A DNA stretch of 37,131 nucleotides from Candidatus Liptonbacteria bacterium. Lineage in GTDB: Bacteria > Patescibacteriota > Minisyncoccia > UBA6257 > 2-01-FULL-56-20. Numbering within the stretch: the stretch's first letter is position 1; each line of letters opens with the position of its first letter. The stretch is taken from positions 1-37,131 of the forward strand of contig JACQKT010000027.1 of NCBI GenBank assembly GCA_016204355.1, read 5' to 3'. A program made the translations under genes and the position numbers. The notes under the pieces are model-generated. The model saw only the letters and a list, made by a program, of their open reading frames with translations. It was not told where the DNA came from and ran no database searches. Shown in pieces: positions 1-7,754 of the stretch.

Positions 1-645
1 TTCCGTTCGAGCCTTTTGATAGAACTTGTCAATGTTCTCATTGAGGAGGGAGTTTTCCCTCCAGATACAAAAAAAATATTTTCAAAGGAATACCGGCTTT
101 GGGTCGACCGGGAAAGCGGCTATGAAAAATATATCGGGGCAGTAATAAATGCATTCGACAAAAAAATAAAAAAAGTAGGGGAGAAAAATCTTAGAATTGC
201 CGTGGATAAAGTGATTGCACTACACAGGAACCGCCTATATACCTACACGCGCGATCTCATAAAAGAACTTAAAAGAAAGAACTACTTCCTTCTGGCGATT
301 TCCCATTCGCCGAAATACGTCGTAGGCAAGTTCGCCAAGAAAATTGGTTTCAACAAGGTTTACGGTCTTCTGTTGGAGCTTGACGAAGAAATGCGGCTTA
401 CCGGCAATAAATTGCATGCCGATTTGATATTCGATAAATCTAAAATTTTGAAGCGTGCTATCGAAAAAGAAAGTTTGACTTTGAAGGACTCGGTCGGCGT
501 AGGCGACACAGATTCGGACATTCCTTTTCTGAAAATGGTAGATAAGCCGATCTGTTTCAATCCCAATGGCCGGCTTTATAAGGCGGCAAAAAAGAACAAA
601 TGGCGTGTCGTTGTCGAGAGAAAGGATGTCATTTACGAAATTTGA
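1..645 (+). CDS. HAD-superfamily hydrolase (HAD-IB, SerB-like), 5' end cut off by the window
   Basis: The reading frame is open from base 1 and begins FRSSLLIELV, which is what follows the DxDGT nucleophile motif in HAD-IB phosphatases, so the start and catalytic aspartates lie upstream of the window. A TTG at 16 would be an internal codon rather than a real start. Visible downstream motifs are the HAD motif II serine region (LLAISHSPKYVVGKFAKKIG) and motif III/IV GVGDTDSDIPFL, which supplies the Mg-binding acidic residues. Family members dephosphorylate small phosphoesters such as phosphoserine; the substrate here is unknown. The gene ends 3 bases before tsaC and is probably co-transcribed with it. 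Confidence 0.85.
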   Translation, partial: FRSSLLIELVNVLIEEGVFPPDTKKIFSKEYRLWVDRESGYEKYIGAVINAFDKKIKKVGEKNLRIAVDKVIALHRNRLYTYTRDLIKELKRKNYFLLAISHSPKYVVGKFAKKIGFNKVYGLLLELDEEMRLTGNKLHADLIFDKSKILKRAIEKESLTLKDSVGVGDTDSDIPFLKMVDKPICFNPNGRLYKAAKKNKWRVVVERKDVIYEI

Positions 646-648
646 AAA

Positions 649-1242
649 ATGGAAATTTTTAAAGAATTTAACTCGGAAACTGTCAAAATTTTGAAAAATG
701 GAGGAATAGGAGTGATTCCGACAGACACGATTTACGGCATTGTCGGCTCGGCATTATCAAGAAAAACCGTTGCAAGAATTTATAAGCTAAGAAAAAGAAA
801 TCCGCGGAAGCCAGTGATAGTACTTATCGCTTCGATGCTTGACCTAAAAAAGTTCGGGATCAAATTGAATCGCGGTGACCGCAGAATACTCGATGAATTA
901 TGGCCCGCCCCGGTGAGCGTGATATTAAGATTGTCGGACGGCAAAGAAAAAGCGAAAAGATTCGAGTATTTGCATCGCGGCAAAAATGCAGTAGCATTTC
1001 GTTTGCCGCGCAGGAAAAACCTGCTCCGATTTTTGAAAAATACCGGACCGCTTGCGGCTCCGAGCGCGAATCTTGAAGGCATGCCGCCCGCCAAAACGGT
1101 AAAGGAAGCCCGGAGATATTTCGGAAACAAAATCGATTTTTATGTGAATGGGGGAAAATTAAAATCAAAACCTTCGGCGCTTGTTTCTTTGAAACGCGGA
1201 AAAGTTTCGATAGTCAGAAAAGGGGCTGGGAATTTTAAATAA
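649..1242 (+). CDS. tsaC: Threonylcarbamoyl-AMP synthase, Sua5/YciO/YrdC family
   Basis: This family makes threonylcarbamoyl-AMP from threonine, bicarbonate and ATP, the first step of the t6A modification at position 37 of ANN-decoding tRNAs. The 197-residue length is that of the short TsaC form without the Sua5 C-terminal domain. Characteristic motifs are GGIGVIPTDTIYGIVG near the N-terminus, the KLRKRNPRKPVIVLI segment, and the nucleotide-pocket PLAAPSANLEG segment near residue 140. It starts 3 bases after the HAD gene and ends 3 bases before the laccase-domain gene, so the three form a tight operon. No Shine-Dalgarno site is obvious. Confidence 0.93.
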   Translation: MEIFKEFNSETVKILKNGGIGVIPTDTIYGIVGSALSRKTVARIYKLRKRNPRKPVIVLIASMLDLKKFGIKLNRGDRRILDELWPAPVSVILRLSDGKEKAKRFEYLHRGKNAVAFRLPRRKNLLRFLKNTGPLAAPSANLEGMPPAKTVKEARRYFGNKIDFYVNGGKLKSKPSALVSLKRGKVSIVRKGAGNFK

Positions 1243-1245
1243 ACA

Positions 1246-1980
1246 ATGTATCAATTGAACGGCCTGAAAAAAATTCCCGAACTGATTCATGGATTTTCCG
1301 AAACAAAAGACGGCAACATGTCTTTTGTCTGGGGTGCGCGCGATGATGTTCTTGCAAGCAGGAAAAATTTTTTTCTGAAAATAGGCGCGGAGGGGATGAA
1401 TTCAGTTACGGCATTCCTTAAACACAGGACGGACATTGCGCTTGTCGATGCATCTTTTGGCGGCGAAGATGCTATGGAAGCCGATTGTCTTATGACAAAT
1501 TCTAAAAATGTTCTTCTTTCGATTTTATCGGCCGATTGTCTGCCGGTTATAATTTTTGACCCTTTAAAGAGTGCTTTGGCTTTGGCTCATTTGAGCCGGA
1601 TAAACTCTACGAGGGGATTTTTACGCGCAATAATCGAAAAAATGAAAAAAATATATGGCTCCAACGCCGAAGATGTGCTTGTCGGAATAGGGCCGTGCAT
1701 ACATAAAGAATCATATGTTTTCGCGGAGAAAGAATTCAAAAAACGCGTGCCCGACGAAAAAATTTTTGACGGTTTTGTATCGGGCCTATCTGACGGCAGA
1801 AAAGCGATCGATTTGCCGGGTTATAGCGTCGAAGAACTGATCTCTGCGGGGATATCCGGTAAAAATGTGGAAATAAGCGAAGTCGACACGGCACAAAATA
1901 CGAGTTTCTTCTCGCATTACCGTTCCCGTATCACGGGCGAACAAGAAGGACGGATGATTACGGTTGCAGGGATGGTTTAA
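1246..1980 (+). CDS. Laccase-domain (YfiH/YlmD/PgeF-type) protein
   Basis: The protein has the core of the DUF152/laccase-domain family, whose members act as purine nucleoside phosphorylase/adenosine deaminase-like enzymes or in peptidoglycan editing. The cysteine motif SADCLPVIIFDP and VGIGPCI segment are present, together with KHRTD, which supplies one histidine, and AHLSR, which supplies another. In most relatives the last motif reads AHAGWRG, so this member departs from the usual site although the Cys-His-His set appears kept. The protein is 244 residues, a normal length. It follows tsaC with 3 bases between and is followed by a short gap with A/T-rich sequence before the thioredoxin-like gene. 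Confidence 0.85.
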   Translation: MYQLNGLKKIPELIHGFSETKDGNMSFVWGARDDVLASRKNFFLKIGAEGMNSVTAFLKHRTDIALVDASFGGEDAMEADCLMTNSKNVLLSILSADCLPVIIFDPLKSALALAHLSRINSTRGFLRAIIEKMKKIYGSNAEDVLVGIGPCIHKESYVFAEKEFKKRVPDEKIFDGFVSGLSDGRKAIDLPGYSVEELISAGISGKNVEISEVDTAQNTSFFSHYRSRITGEQEGRMITVAGMV

Positions 1981-2041
1981 AAATAGTGTCGCTTGGTGTA
2001 AAATAGTAGCGCGCGATAAAAGGCATTTATAAAATAAAACT

Positions 2042-2296
2042 ATGCTTTTGGAATTTTATGGAACAGAATGTCCGCATTGCCTCAGAATGGCGCCTAAAAT
2101 CGAACGGCTTGAGAAGGAAACCGCCGTAAAGGTTGAAAAATATGAGGTTTGGCACAATGACGAAAATGCGGCAAAAATGCGGGAATACGACAAGGGGCTT
2201 TGCGGCGGAGTGCCGTTTTTCTTCAATACCGACACCGGCAAATATATTTGCGGAGAAGACTCTTATGAAAATCTGAAAGTTTGGGCAGGGAAATAA
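2042..2296 (+). CDS. Small thioredoxin-like protein with CPHC motif
   Basis: This 84-residue protein starts with a beta-strand and then CPHC at residues 10-13, the position of the redox-active CxxC in thioredoxins and glutaredoxins. A later GGVPFFFN segment matches the cis-proline strand of the fold (VP). The single-domain size suits a glutaredoxin-like cytosolic thiol oxidoreductase; the partner is unknown. TAAAAT at 1999-2004 and TATAAA around 2029 are possible -10 elements. The stop codon overlaps the next start in a TAATG arrangement, so translation is probably coupled to glutamate dehydrogenase. Confidence 0.8.
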   Translation: MLLEFYGTECPHCLRMAPKIERLEKETAVKVEKYEVWHNDENAAKMREYDKGLCGGVPFFFNTDTGKYICGEDSYENLKVWAGK

Positions 2297-3465
2297 TGGC
2301 AAAAACCGAAACGGAAACAAAAAAGGACAAATTCGGTCCGGAATATGTCGTCGAAGTTTATGATGCCCGCATCGGAATGCGCGGGTTTTTGGTTATCGAC
2401 AATACCGTGCTCGGTCCGGGCAAGGGCGGAATAAGAATGACTCCCGACGTAACCGCGGAAGAAGTTTTCCGGCTGGCGCGGACAATGACGTGGAAAAATG
2501 CTTTGGCGGACATTCCTTTTGGCGGCGCGAAGGCGGGGATTATAATGCCACCGGAAGTTTTACGGGATAAAAAACTAAAGAAAAAATTTGTCCAGAGTTT
2601 CGCGAAAGCGATATCCGCTTTTACGCCGAAAAAATACATAGCGGGTCCGGACGTAAACAGCGGCGAGGAAGAAATGAAGTGGTTTGTCGAATCTACAGGA
2701 AATTGGAGAACGGCCACGGGTAAGCCGGCGAACTATTGCATGGCGATTTTCGGCGGAAAGGGAGAAAAGTGCGGAATCCCGCACGAGTTCGGAAGCACCG
2801 GGTTCGGTGTTGTAGAGTCGACGGAAGTGGCGGCGGAACTTGCCGGAATTCCTATTAAAAACGCCACGGTCGCGATACACGGCTTTGGGAATGTGGGAAC
2901 TTTCGCTTATCAGTTTTTGACGGAAAAGGGAGCGAAGATAGTCGCGCTTGCCGATAAGAGCGGCGCCATTTTTTCGAAAAACGGGTTCGAAAAAAGACTT
3001 ATCGGAAAAGCTATTACCGGTAAAAAATCGCTTGCTTCCGTTTTCCCGAAATTGAAAATAAGCGAAAAAGATTTTTGGAAGACGAAAGCAGATATACTGA
3101 TACCGGCTTCTGTAACGGACGTGATAAACGAATCCAACAAAAATTCCATCCGGGTGAAGATAATCGTCGAAGCTGGCAATATCCCCATGAGCGAAAAAAT
3201 CGAAAATGAATTGTTCAAAAAGGGAATTTTGATAGTACCCGATTTCGTGGCGAACACGGGAGGAGTTATATCGTCATATGCGGAATACAGGGGATACAAT
3301 CCTAAAAGAATGTTCGACCTTGTCAGCAGAAAAATAAGAAAGGTCACAAACGCGATTTTGGAAAAAAGCATAAAAGAAAAGAGAAACCCAAGGGAAATCG
3401 GCATGGAAATGGCGATAAGGAAGGTAGCCGGCAGAATGAAAAAAAGAGAGGTTGTTGATAAATAA
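2296..3465 (+). CDS. gdhA: Glutamate dehydrogenase (Glu/Leu/Phe/Val dehydrogenase family)
   Basis: The enzyme interconverts glutamate and 2-oxoglutarate plus ammonium with NAD(P). ATG at 2296 is preferred over the upstream TTG at 2281 because it overlaps the previous stop (TAATG) and gives an N-terminus of normal length. The product is 389 residues. The dimerization/substrate half carries GPGKGGIRM, FGGAKAGI (catalytic lysine region) and GPDVNSGEEEM. The Rossmann half has HGFGNVGTFAYQFL, and VPDFVANTGGVISSYAEY closes the active site. It is the last gene of the left operon. In a CPR cell with few biosynthetic routes it may serve amino-acid catabolism or nitrogen balance, which is inference. 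Confidence 0.93.
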   Translation: MAKTETETKKDKFGPEYVVEVYDARIGMRGFLVIDNTVLGPGKGGIRMTPDVTAEEVFRLARTMTWKNALADIPFGGAKAGIIMPPEVLRDKKLKKKFVQSFAKAISAFTPKKYIAGPDVNSGEEEMKWFVESTGNWRTATGKPANYCMAIFGGKGEKCGIPHEFGSTGFGVVESTEVAAELAGIPIKNATVAIHGFGNVGTFAYQFLTEKGAKIVALADKSGAIFSKNGFEKRLIGKAITGKKSLASVFPKLKISEKDFWKTKADILIPASVTDVINESNKNSIRVKIIVEAGNIPMSEKIENELFKKGILIVPDFVANTGGVISSYAEYRGYNPKRMFDLVSRKIRKVTNAILEKSIKEKRNPREIGMEMAIRKVAGRMKKREVVDK

Positions 3466-3470
3466 CCATC

Positions 3471-3499
3471 TTGTAAAGCGGACCGCGCAGTGATATACC
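3471..3499 (+). promoter_or_regulatory. Putative sigma-70 promoter for the 3577 gene
   Basis: TTGTAA at 3471-3476 and TATACC at 3494-3499 are separated by 17 bases. The predicted start near 3506 would give a leader of about 70 nt before the ATG at 3577. Confidence 0.5.
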
Positions 3500-3508
3500 A
3501 TTCAGTAT

Positions 3509-3547
3509 AAGCCCAAGCTTTGTTCGGGCTTACCACCGGGTTTTTTT
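3509..3547 (+). terminator. Leader hairpin followed by T7 tract (possible attenuator)
   Basis: AAGCCC (3509-3514) pairs with GGGCTT (3526-3531), and a run of seven T residues lies at 3541-3547. It may end the gdhA transcript or act as an attenuator, since it sits between the predicted promoter and the next gene. The ten bases between stem and T-run make it an imperfect terminator. Confidence 0.4.
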
Positions 3548-3576
3548 ATCTGTCACTTGAAAAACTGGAGCAAAAG

Positions 3577-4008
3577 ATGAGCGCAAAGAAATTGGTACAA
3601 ACGTCGGTCGCAGTTCACCTTCGTAACACCAAGGGGATGGTACGTGCCCAAATAATCGCCATGGATTTCTCGAGCGGAAACGGCGCAGGCGATTCGACCA
3701 AACGCGTTTACGGCGTCGTGGCTGCGGGCCGAACCGTTGTGGGCTTCCAGGCCAAATCGGCAAACGGCGGGTGCGGCCCATGGGATATCGAACAGTTGAA
3801 CGCCGCGTACCTCGAGGTCATGGCCGCGAGTATCAAGGCGTTCGCGTCCAAATTTCGCGAGGCAACGGGGCGGGAATTCAACGGCGGATTACACGCCGAA
3901 GTTCCGTACACCTTCATCACGGCTTTTCAGGGCTCCCCGCAATTCAGGCGGGCGCTGGGCGGGGTGTGCAACCGCATTGCGACTTCTGCCGTCGCCATGG
4001 CCGCGTAA
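3577..4008 (+). CDS. Orphan protein of unknown function (143 aa)
   Basis: I do not recognise a family. ATG at 3577 is chosen because CTGGAG lies just upstream (3565-3570); a longer frame reaching 3520 would run through the leader hairpin. The 143-residue product is soluble, with no signal peptide or membrane segment, and is rich in Ala, Gly and Arg. It contains two cysteines, in GGCGPWD and GGVCNRI. The coding sequence looks more GC-rich than gdhA or the next gene. It has its own promoter, leader and strong terminator, so it is a single-gene unit, and it could have been acquired by transfer. Confidence 0.72.
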   Translation: MSAKKLVQTSVAVHLRNTKGMVRAQIIAMDFSSGNGAGDSTKRVYGVVAAGRTVVGFQAKSANGGCGPWDIEQLNAAYLEVMAASIKAFASKFREATGREFNGGLHAEVPYTFITAFQGSPQFRRALGGVCNRIATSAVAMAA

Positions 4009-4037
4009 AAGGACCTCCCCATCGGTCATTTTCAAGG

Positions 4038-4084
4038 CCGCCAGCCGTAATAACAAAATATAACGCTGGCGGTTCGCTTTTTTT
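4038..4084 (+). terminator. Intrinsic terminator after the 3577 gene
   Basis: CCGCCAGC (4038-4045) pairs with GCTGGCGG (4065-4072), followed by TTCGC and seven T residues at 4078-4084. Confidence 0.8.
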
Positions 4085-4110
4085 GCAATTTTTTCGCTAA
4101 CCGCTATCAT
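4082..4110 (+). promoter_or_regulatory. Putative promoter for the PD-(D/E)XK gene
   Basis: TTTGCA (4082-4087) and TATCAT (4105-4110) lie 17 bases apart. The ATG at 4123 is only 12 bases past the -10 box, so the leader would be about 6 nt, too short for a Shine-Dalgarno site. Confidence 0.5.
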
Positions 4111-4122
4111 TCGTATATTAGA

Positions 4123-4812
4123 ATGACAAAACTTTCCCGCTCGAAGATAGATCTGTTCGTCGATTGCCCGAGATGTTTTTGGCTCGAACTGAAAAAGGGA
4201 GTAAAGCGGCCCCAGCCGTTTCCTTACACGATAAACAACGCCATCGATTATCTTTTAAAACAGGAATTCGATTCATACCGCGAAAAGGGAAAAGCACATC
4301 CCATAATGTCAGAGAACGGAATCGATGCGATACCTTATAAAAGCGAAAAGCTAAATGAATGGAGGCATAATTTTACGGGAATACGGCACGATCATGAGCC
4401 GACGGATTTCACCGTCTTCGGCGCCGTTGACGATATTTGGGTGAATCTGGAGGGCGAACTGATAATCGTGGATTACAAAGCTACTGGCGCCAATGAACAC
4501 AAGGTTCAGGATTCTTATCTGCGCCAGATGGAAATTTATCAGTGGCTTTTCCGAAAAAACGGATTCAATGTTTTCCCTGTAGGATATTTCGTTTTTGCAA
4601 AAGCCAACAAAGGAAATGGCTTTTACACCGAAAACGGACACACCAAAGCGGCGCTTCCTTTTGATTTCTTCGTCGAGTCGCACAAAGGCGACGATTCATG
4701 GGTTGAAAAAACTCTTTCTGAAGCAAGAGAAGTTATCGATTCTGATGAAGTACCCGCCGCTTCGCCCAATTGCCAATATTGCAGTTACCGCGTAGGCGCC
4801 GGAGAATTTTGA
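4123..4812 (+). CDS. PD-(D/E)XK nuclease-superfamily protein, Cas4/RecB-like
   Basis: The 229-residue protein has the RecB/Cas4 nuclease layout. CPRC lies at residues 15-18 and CQYC at 217-220, a Cys pair at each end that could hold an Fe-S cluster or zinc. The nuclease core is GAVDDIW near 100-106, then IIVDYKA with D117 and K119 of the (D/E)xK motif, then a RQMEIY segment around 134-139 that matches the QxxxY motif of this superfamily. Known relatives are 5'-3' DNA exonucleases. No CRISPR array or cas1/cas2 is nearby, so a repair role is more likely than adaptation. The next gene starts 17 bases downstream. Confidence 0.85.
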   Translation: MTKLSRSKIDLFVDCPRCFWLELKKGVKRPQPFPYTINNAIDYLLKQEFDSYREKGKAHPIMSENGIDAIPYKSEKLNEWRHNFTGIRHDHEPTDFTVFGAVDDIWVNLEGELIIVDYKATGANEHKVQDSYLRQMEIYQWLFRKNGFNVFPVGYFVFAKANKGNGFYTENGHTKAALPFDFFVESHKGDDSWVEKTLSEAREVIDSDEVPAASPNCQYCSYRVGAGEF

Positions 4813-4829
4813 TTGACCTAAGATCAATC

Positions 4830-5165
4830 ATGTCACTCGTAAAAAAAGAAAAACCGCTGCACTGGACAAGTCACAGCAAATACAAAATGCGATTTTACGG
4901 GCTTTCCGAAAACCGGGTTAAAAGAGTTATAAACCACCCCGGAAGAATAGAAGAAGGAATCGCTCCGAAAACCATTGCCATGATGCAGCCCGCCGGCAGC
5001 GCAAAGCACCCTTACGAAATATGGATAATGCTGCAGGACGAAAAGAGCCGGAGGAAAATTATCAGCGCGTGGAGATATCCGGGGAAAACCAAACCGAGCG
5101 ATATAATTTCATTTCAGGCGTTTAAGCGGGAGTATTCCGAATTCGAAGAAAGCGGTGGCAAATGA
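4830..5165 (+). CDS. DUF4258-like small protein
   Basis: ATG at 4830 gives 111 residues; the open frame continues upstream into the previous gene, so the internal ATG is preferred. The N-terminal half reads HWTSHSKYKMRFYGLSENRVKRVINHPG, which resembles the His-x-K/R-M-R-x-x-x-G-L-S pattern of DUF4258 proteins, some of which look like BrnT/RelE-type RNase toxins. The remainder is basic. It follows the nuclease gene closely and they may be co-transcribed. No antitoxin-like partner is visible next to it, so a toxin role is not supported by context. Confidence 0.6.
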   Translation: MSLVKKEKPLHWTSHSKYKMRFYGLSENRVKRVINHPGRIEEGIAPKTIAMMQPAGSAKHPYEIWIMLQDEKSRRKIISAWRYPGKTKPSDIISFQAFKREYSEFEESGGK

Positions 5166-5237
5166 TACGGCGAAGAGGGATTAGCTGAAATTTAATGGAA
5201 ACCATGATATTCTATATCTCGATATCCTGCGCAAGAA

Positions 5238-5789
5238 ATGAAAAATTTGACGGCATATATTATCGTTCTTGCGGCAATCCTCCTGACGGCAATTTTTTTC
5301 TTTTTCAATAAAAAAGATAATACGCAAATTTCAAATTCGAACCTAAGTTCACACATGAATATCTCAAGCACGGAATTCAATAATAACGAATCCATTCCGG
5401 TGAAATTCACCTGTCAGGGGGACAATATAAATCCGCGAATTGAAATAAGCGGAGTTCCCGATGATGCGAAAAGCTTGGCGCTTATTATGGACGACCCCGA
5501 CGCACCCGTCGGCACTTTCACGCATTGGCTTATTTGGAACATAGACCCGAAAACGGCAGTTATGGCCGAAAACAGTGTGCCCGGCATTCAGGGGAAGAAC
5601 AGCGCCGGAAGTTTGAAATACATCGGTCCTTGTCCACCGAGCGGCGTTCATAGATATTTTTTTAGACTATATGCCCTGGATTCGATGCTGGATTTGTCCG
5701 CAGGCACGGAGCGGGAACAGCTGGAACTTCAGATGTCAAAGCACATTTTGGAGCGGACAGAATTTATCGGAACATATAAGAAAATCTGA
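5238..5789 (+). CDS. Membrane-anchored YbhB/YbcL-type PEBP-family protein
   Basis: The 183-residue product begins with one hydrophobic helix (about residues 5-23), suggesting a membrane anchor with the domain outside, or an uncleaved signal. The rest is a phosphatidylethanolamine-binding-protein fold: DDPDAPVGTFTHWLIWNI and GPCPPSGVHRYFFRLYAL are the two canonical ligand-site motifs of the Raf-kinase-inhibitor-like bacterial family. Ligand and role in bacteria are poorly defined. An extended -10 (TGATATTCT, about 5205-5213) lies 24 bases before the ATG. Confidence 0.9.
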   Translation: MKNLTAYIIVLAAILLTAIFFFFNKKDNTQISNSNLSSHMNISSTEFNNNESIPVKFTCQGDNINPRIEISGVPDDAKSLALIMDDPDAPVGTFTHWLIWNIDPKTAVMAENSVPGIQGKNSAGSLKYIGPCPPSGVHRYFFRLYALDSMLDLSAGTEREQLELQMSKHILERTEFIGTYKKI

Positions 5790-5846
5790 CACCCCTCGGC
5801 GGTGGTATAACGTGGTCATGCGGAGAAAGGAAAATAGGCTGATTTG

Positions 5847-5891
5847 TCGTGTCAAAAATATTTGACACGATATTCCTGGCCATTTTATGCT
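5847..5891 (+). promoter_or_regulatory. Promoter with perfect 10-bp inverted repeat over the -35 box
   Basis: TTGACA (5862-5867) and TATGCT (5886-5891) are 18 bases apart. TCGTGTCAAA (5847-5856) and TTTGACACGA (5861-5870) form a perfect inverted repeat around AATA, with the -35 inside the right arm. This is a good geometry for a repressor operator; a rho-independent stop is less likely because no T-run follows. Confidence 0.55.
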
Positions 5892-5914
5892 GAAGTCGTA
5901 TTTTGTTGCGTATT

Positions 5915-5947
5915 GAAGATTATCAATCCGTCGGGTTGATAATCTTC
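5915..5947 (+). other. Perfect 12-bp leader hairpin upstream of the 6020 gene
   Basis: GAAGATTATCAA (5915-5926) pairs fully with TTGATAATCTTC (5936-5947) around a 9-nt loop. It begins about 17 nt after the predicted transcription start and is not followed by a T-run, so it could stabilise the 5' end or bind a regulator. A smaller CCGC/GCGG hairpin follows at about 5951-5964. Confidence 0.55.
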
Positions 5948-6019
5948 AGGCCGCAATCGGGCGGTTTGAACTCTCCACGCAAGGAGGGGAATCGAAACTT
6001 GAAAGAGGGATACGGTATC

Positions 6020-6568
6020 ATGACTGAACAGCATAAGGGGTTCGAAACCCTGGTTTTTGAACCGAACGAAAGCAGGCTTCGCCTTGACCTCATTCAGGCG
6101 ATAGTGGAAAAAGGTGCGGACCTGTTGAAAAATCCTCGGGCTTTCGTAGGCAGAGGAGTCGGAAACGGCTGGATCTCCTGGGCTCTCAACATTGGCAAAG
6201 ACGAAGGAAAATCCATCACTGTCCGGGTCGTCGACATTCTCAAGATGCCCACTCCTAACGCCGCCATGCTGACGTTCATCGGCAAGGTTCTTTATGTCGT
6301 ATTCGACGACCGGCGCGTCAGGATGAGTCTCTCCTTCGACGAGGCGAACAAGAGATGCGTGCTCACTGTTTCAACCTGGGTAAAGCCGAGTCATGTCCTT
6401 CGTCTGGCCAACCAGATCGTCGCCGACCTCGTCGTCAACGGCAGGGAAAGGGAATACCTGCTTGCTGTCGAAACAGCAAGACGGACGAAACAGAGGAAAA
6501 AAGAAATCCGCGCGCATAACAGGAAAATAACTTCACTGCGCGACTGGCAAACCGACAATCCCTACTGA
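6020..6568 (+). CDS. Orphan protein of unknown function (182 aa)
   Basis: No family is recognised. ATG at 6020 is chosen because GAGGGA lies about 10 bases upstream and the predicted promoter and leader lie before it. The product is soluble, with a mixed alpha/beta centre (residues 50-130) and a very basic C-terminus (RRTKQRKKEIRAHNRK), which could bind nucleic acid. The gene has its own promoter, structured leader and terminator and appears more GC-rich than ychF. It belongs to the same class of single-gene units as the genes at 3577, 13524, 33290 and 34130. Confidence 0.75.
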   Translation: MTEQHKGFETLVFEPNESRLRLDLIQAIVEKGADLLKNPRAFVGRGVGNGWISWALNIGKDEGKSITVRVVDILKMPTPNAAMLTFIGKVLYVVFDDRRVRMSLSFDEANKRCVLTVSTWVKPSHVLRLANQIVADLVVNGREREYLLAVETARRTKQRKKEIRAHNRKITSLRDWQTDNPY

Positions 6569-6607
6569 TTCGCAACTTCCGTCGACACAGGAGGGTCGAC
6601 CCAAAAC

Positions 6608-6640
6608 GAGGCGCAGCGCAAGCTGACGCCTCTTTAATTT
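6608..6640 (+). terminator. Intrinsic terminator after the 6020 gene
   Basis: GAGGCGCAGC and GCTGACGCCTC pair around a GCAA tetraloop with one bulged A, then TTTAATTT. An AGGAGGG tract flanked by GTCGAC repeats sits just before it (about 6576-6599). Confidence 0.75.
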
Positions 6641-6708
6641 CGATAAACCGTTTAGAAGAAAATATTATAATTTGAATTTTTCGATAAAATAAGCGATATT
6701 AAAAAGCG

Positions 6709-7704
6709 ATGAAATTATCAATAGCAATAGTCGGCCTTCCGAATGTTGGCAAATCGACCCTGTTCAAGATTCTGACAAAGCAGGAAATAACAATCGCCAA
6801 TTATCCCTTCGCGACAATCGACCCGAATGTCGGCGTGGTAACCGTTCCGGACGAACGCCTCCAAAAACTGGCGGAAATCAGCCGTTCAAAAAAGACAGTT
6901 CCGGCAGTCGTTGAGTTTTACGATATTGCCGGTTTAGTTAAGGGCGCTAATAAGGGCGAAGGACTTGGCAATAAATTTTTATCTCATATCAAAGAAACGC
7001 AGGCGATAGTCGTTGTTATCAGGATATTCGGCAATTCGGAAATCATACACGTTGAAGGAAATATTAACCCGCTGCGCGATTTGGAAATAATAAATGCCGA
7101 ACTCATATTGAAGGACCTGGAAACAATAGAAAAACGCCTCTCAAGTTTGGAAACGGAAAAAAGAAGCGGCGACAAAAAAGCAGCTAAAAATTTTGAAGTT
7201 CTGAATAAAATCCGCGAAGAATTGGGCGCGGGAAATCTCGCGGTAAAATACGTTTCCGAAGAAATAGTCCGCGAACTTCAGCTTCTTACTGCAAAAAAAC
7301 AGGTTTATCTTTTAAACGGCGGAGAATTTGAAGCCCCGCACGAACTTTTGGACAAAATAAAAGAAATAGGAGCAGATTACATAATTGCCGATTTGAGTTC
7401 CGGCTCTGCAATACCGGAACTTATCAAAAAATCGTACGAAGTTCTCGGACTTATAAGTTTTCTGACGACGGGCGAGGATGAAACGCGCGCATGGACGATA
7501 GAAAAGGGAACACTCGCCCCGCAGGCTGCGGGAGTTATACATACCGATTTCGATAAGAATTTCATACGCGCGGAAGTCGTTAACTGGCAAAAGCTCGTGG
7601 AATGCGGCGGCTGGAATCAAGCGAAGCAAAAAGGACTAATCCGTTTGGAAGGAAAAGATTATGTTGTGCAGGATGGAGATGTGATGGTTGTTAGGCACGG
7701 GTAA
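6709..7704 (+). CDS. ychF: YchF/OLA1-family P-loop NTPase
   Basis: YchF is a universally conserved ribosome-associated ATPase of the Obg-related group. The product has GLPNVGKS at residues 9-16 (Walker A), the switch region YPFATIDPNVGVV, DIAGLVKGANKGEGLGNKFL (G3), and NGGE as the NxxE form of G4 that allows ATP use. A coiled-coil insertion spans roughly residues 120-190. The TGS domain forms the C-terminus (FLTTGEDETRAWTI to VMVVRHG). At 331 residues it is somewhat shorter than the usual ~360. TTGAAT (6672-6677) with GATATT (6695-6700) is a possible promoter giving an almost leaderless message. Confidence 0.96.
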   Translation: MKLSIAIVGLPNVGKSTLFKILTKQEITIANYPFATIDPNVGVVTVPDERLQKLAEISRSKKTVPAVVEFYDIAGLVKGANKGEGLGNKFLSHIKETQAIVVVIRIFGNSEIIHVEGNINPLRDLEIINAELILKDLETIEKRLSSLETEKRSGDKKAAKNFEVLNKIREELGAGNLAVKYVSEEIVRELQLLTAKKQVYLLNGGEFEAPHELLDKIKEIGADYIIADLSSGSAIPELIKKSYEVLGLISFLTTGEDETRAWTIEKGTLAPQAAGVIHTDFDKNFIRAEVVNWQKLVECGGWNQAKQKGLIRLEGKDYVVQDGDVMVVRHG

Positions 7705-7737
7705 ACGGCAATCAGATAAGTCGTTCGCAAGTAAGTG

Positions 7738-7746
7738 TGTTATACT
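7738..7746 (+). promoter_or_regulatory. Extended -10 element for the 7755 gene
   Basis: TGTTATACT matches the extended -10 consensus (TGNTATAAT). It ends 8 bases before the ATG at 7755, so the message would be leaderless or nearly so. Confidence 0.5.
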
Positions 7747-7754
7747 CAAATAAA

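Noticed and set aside
4123-4812. CRISPR-Cas locus suggested by a Cas4-like nuclease
   Set aside because: No direct-repeat array with regular spacers and no cas1 or cas2 in the window. The protein better fits a general PD-(D/E)XK nuclease.
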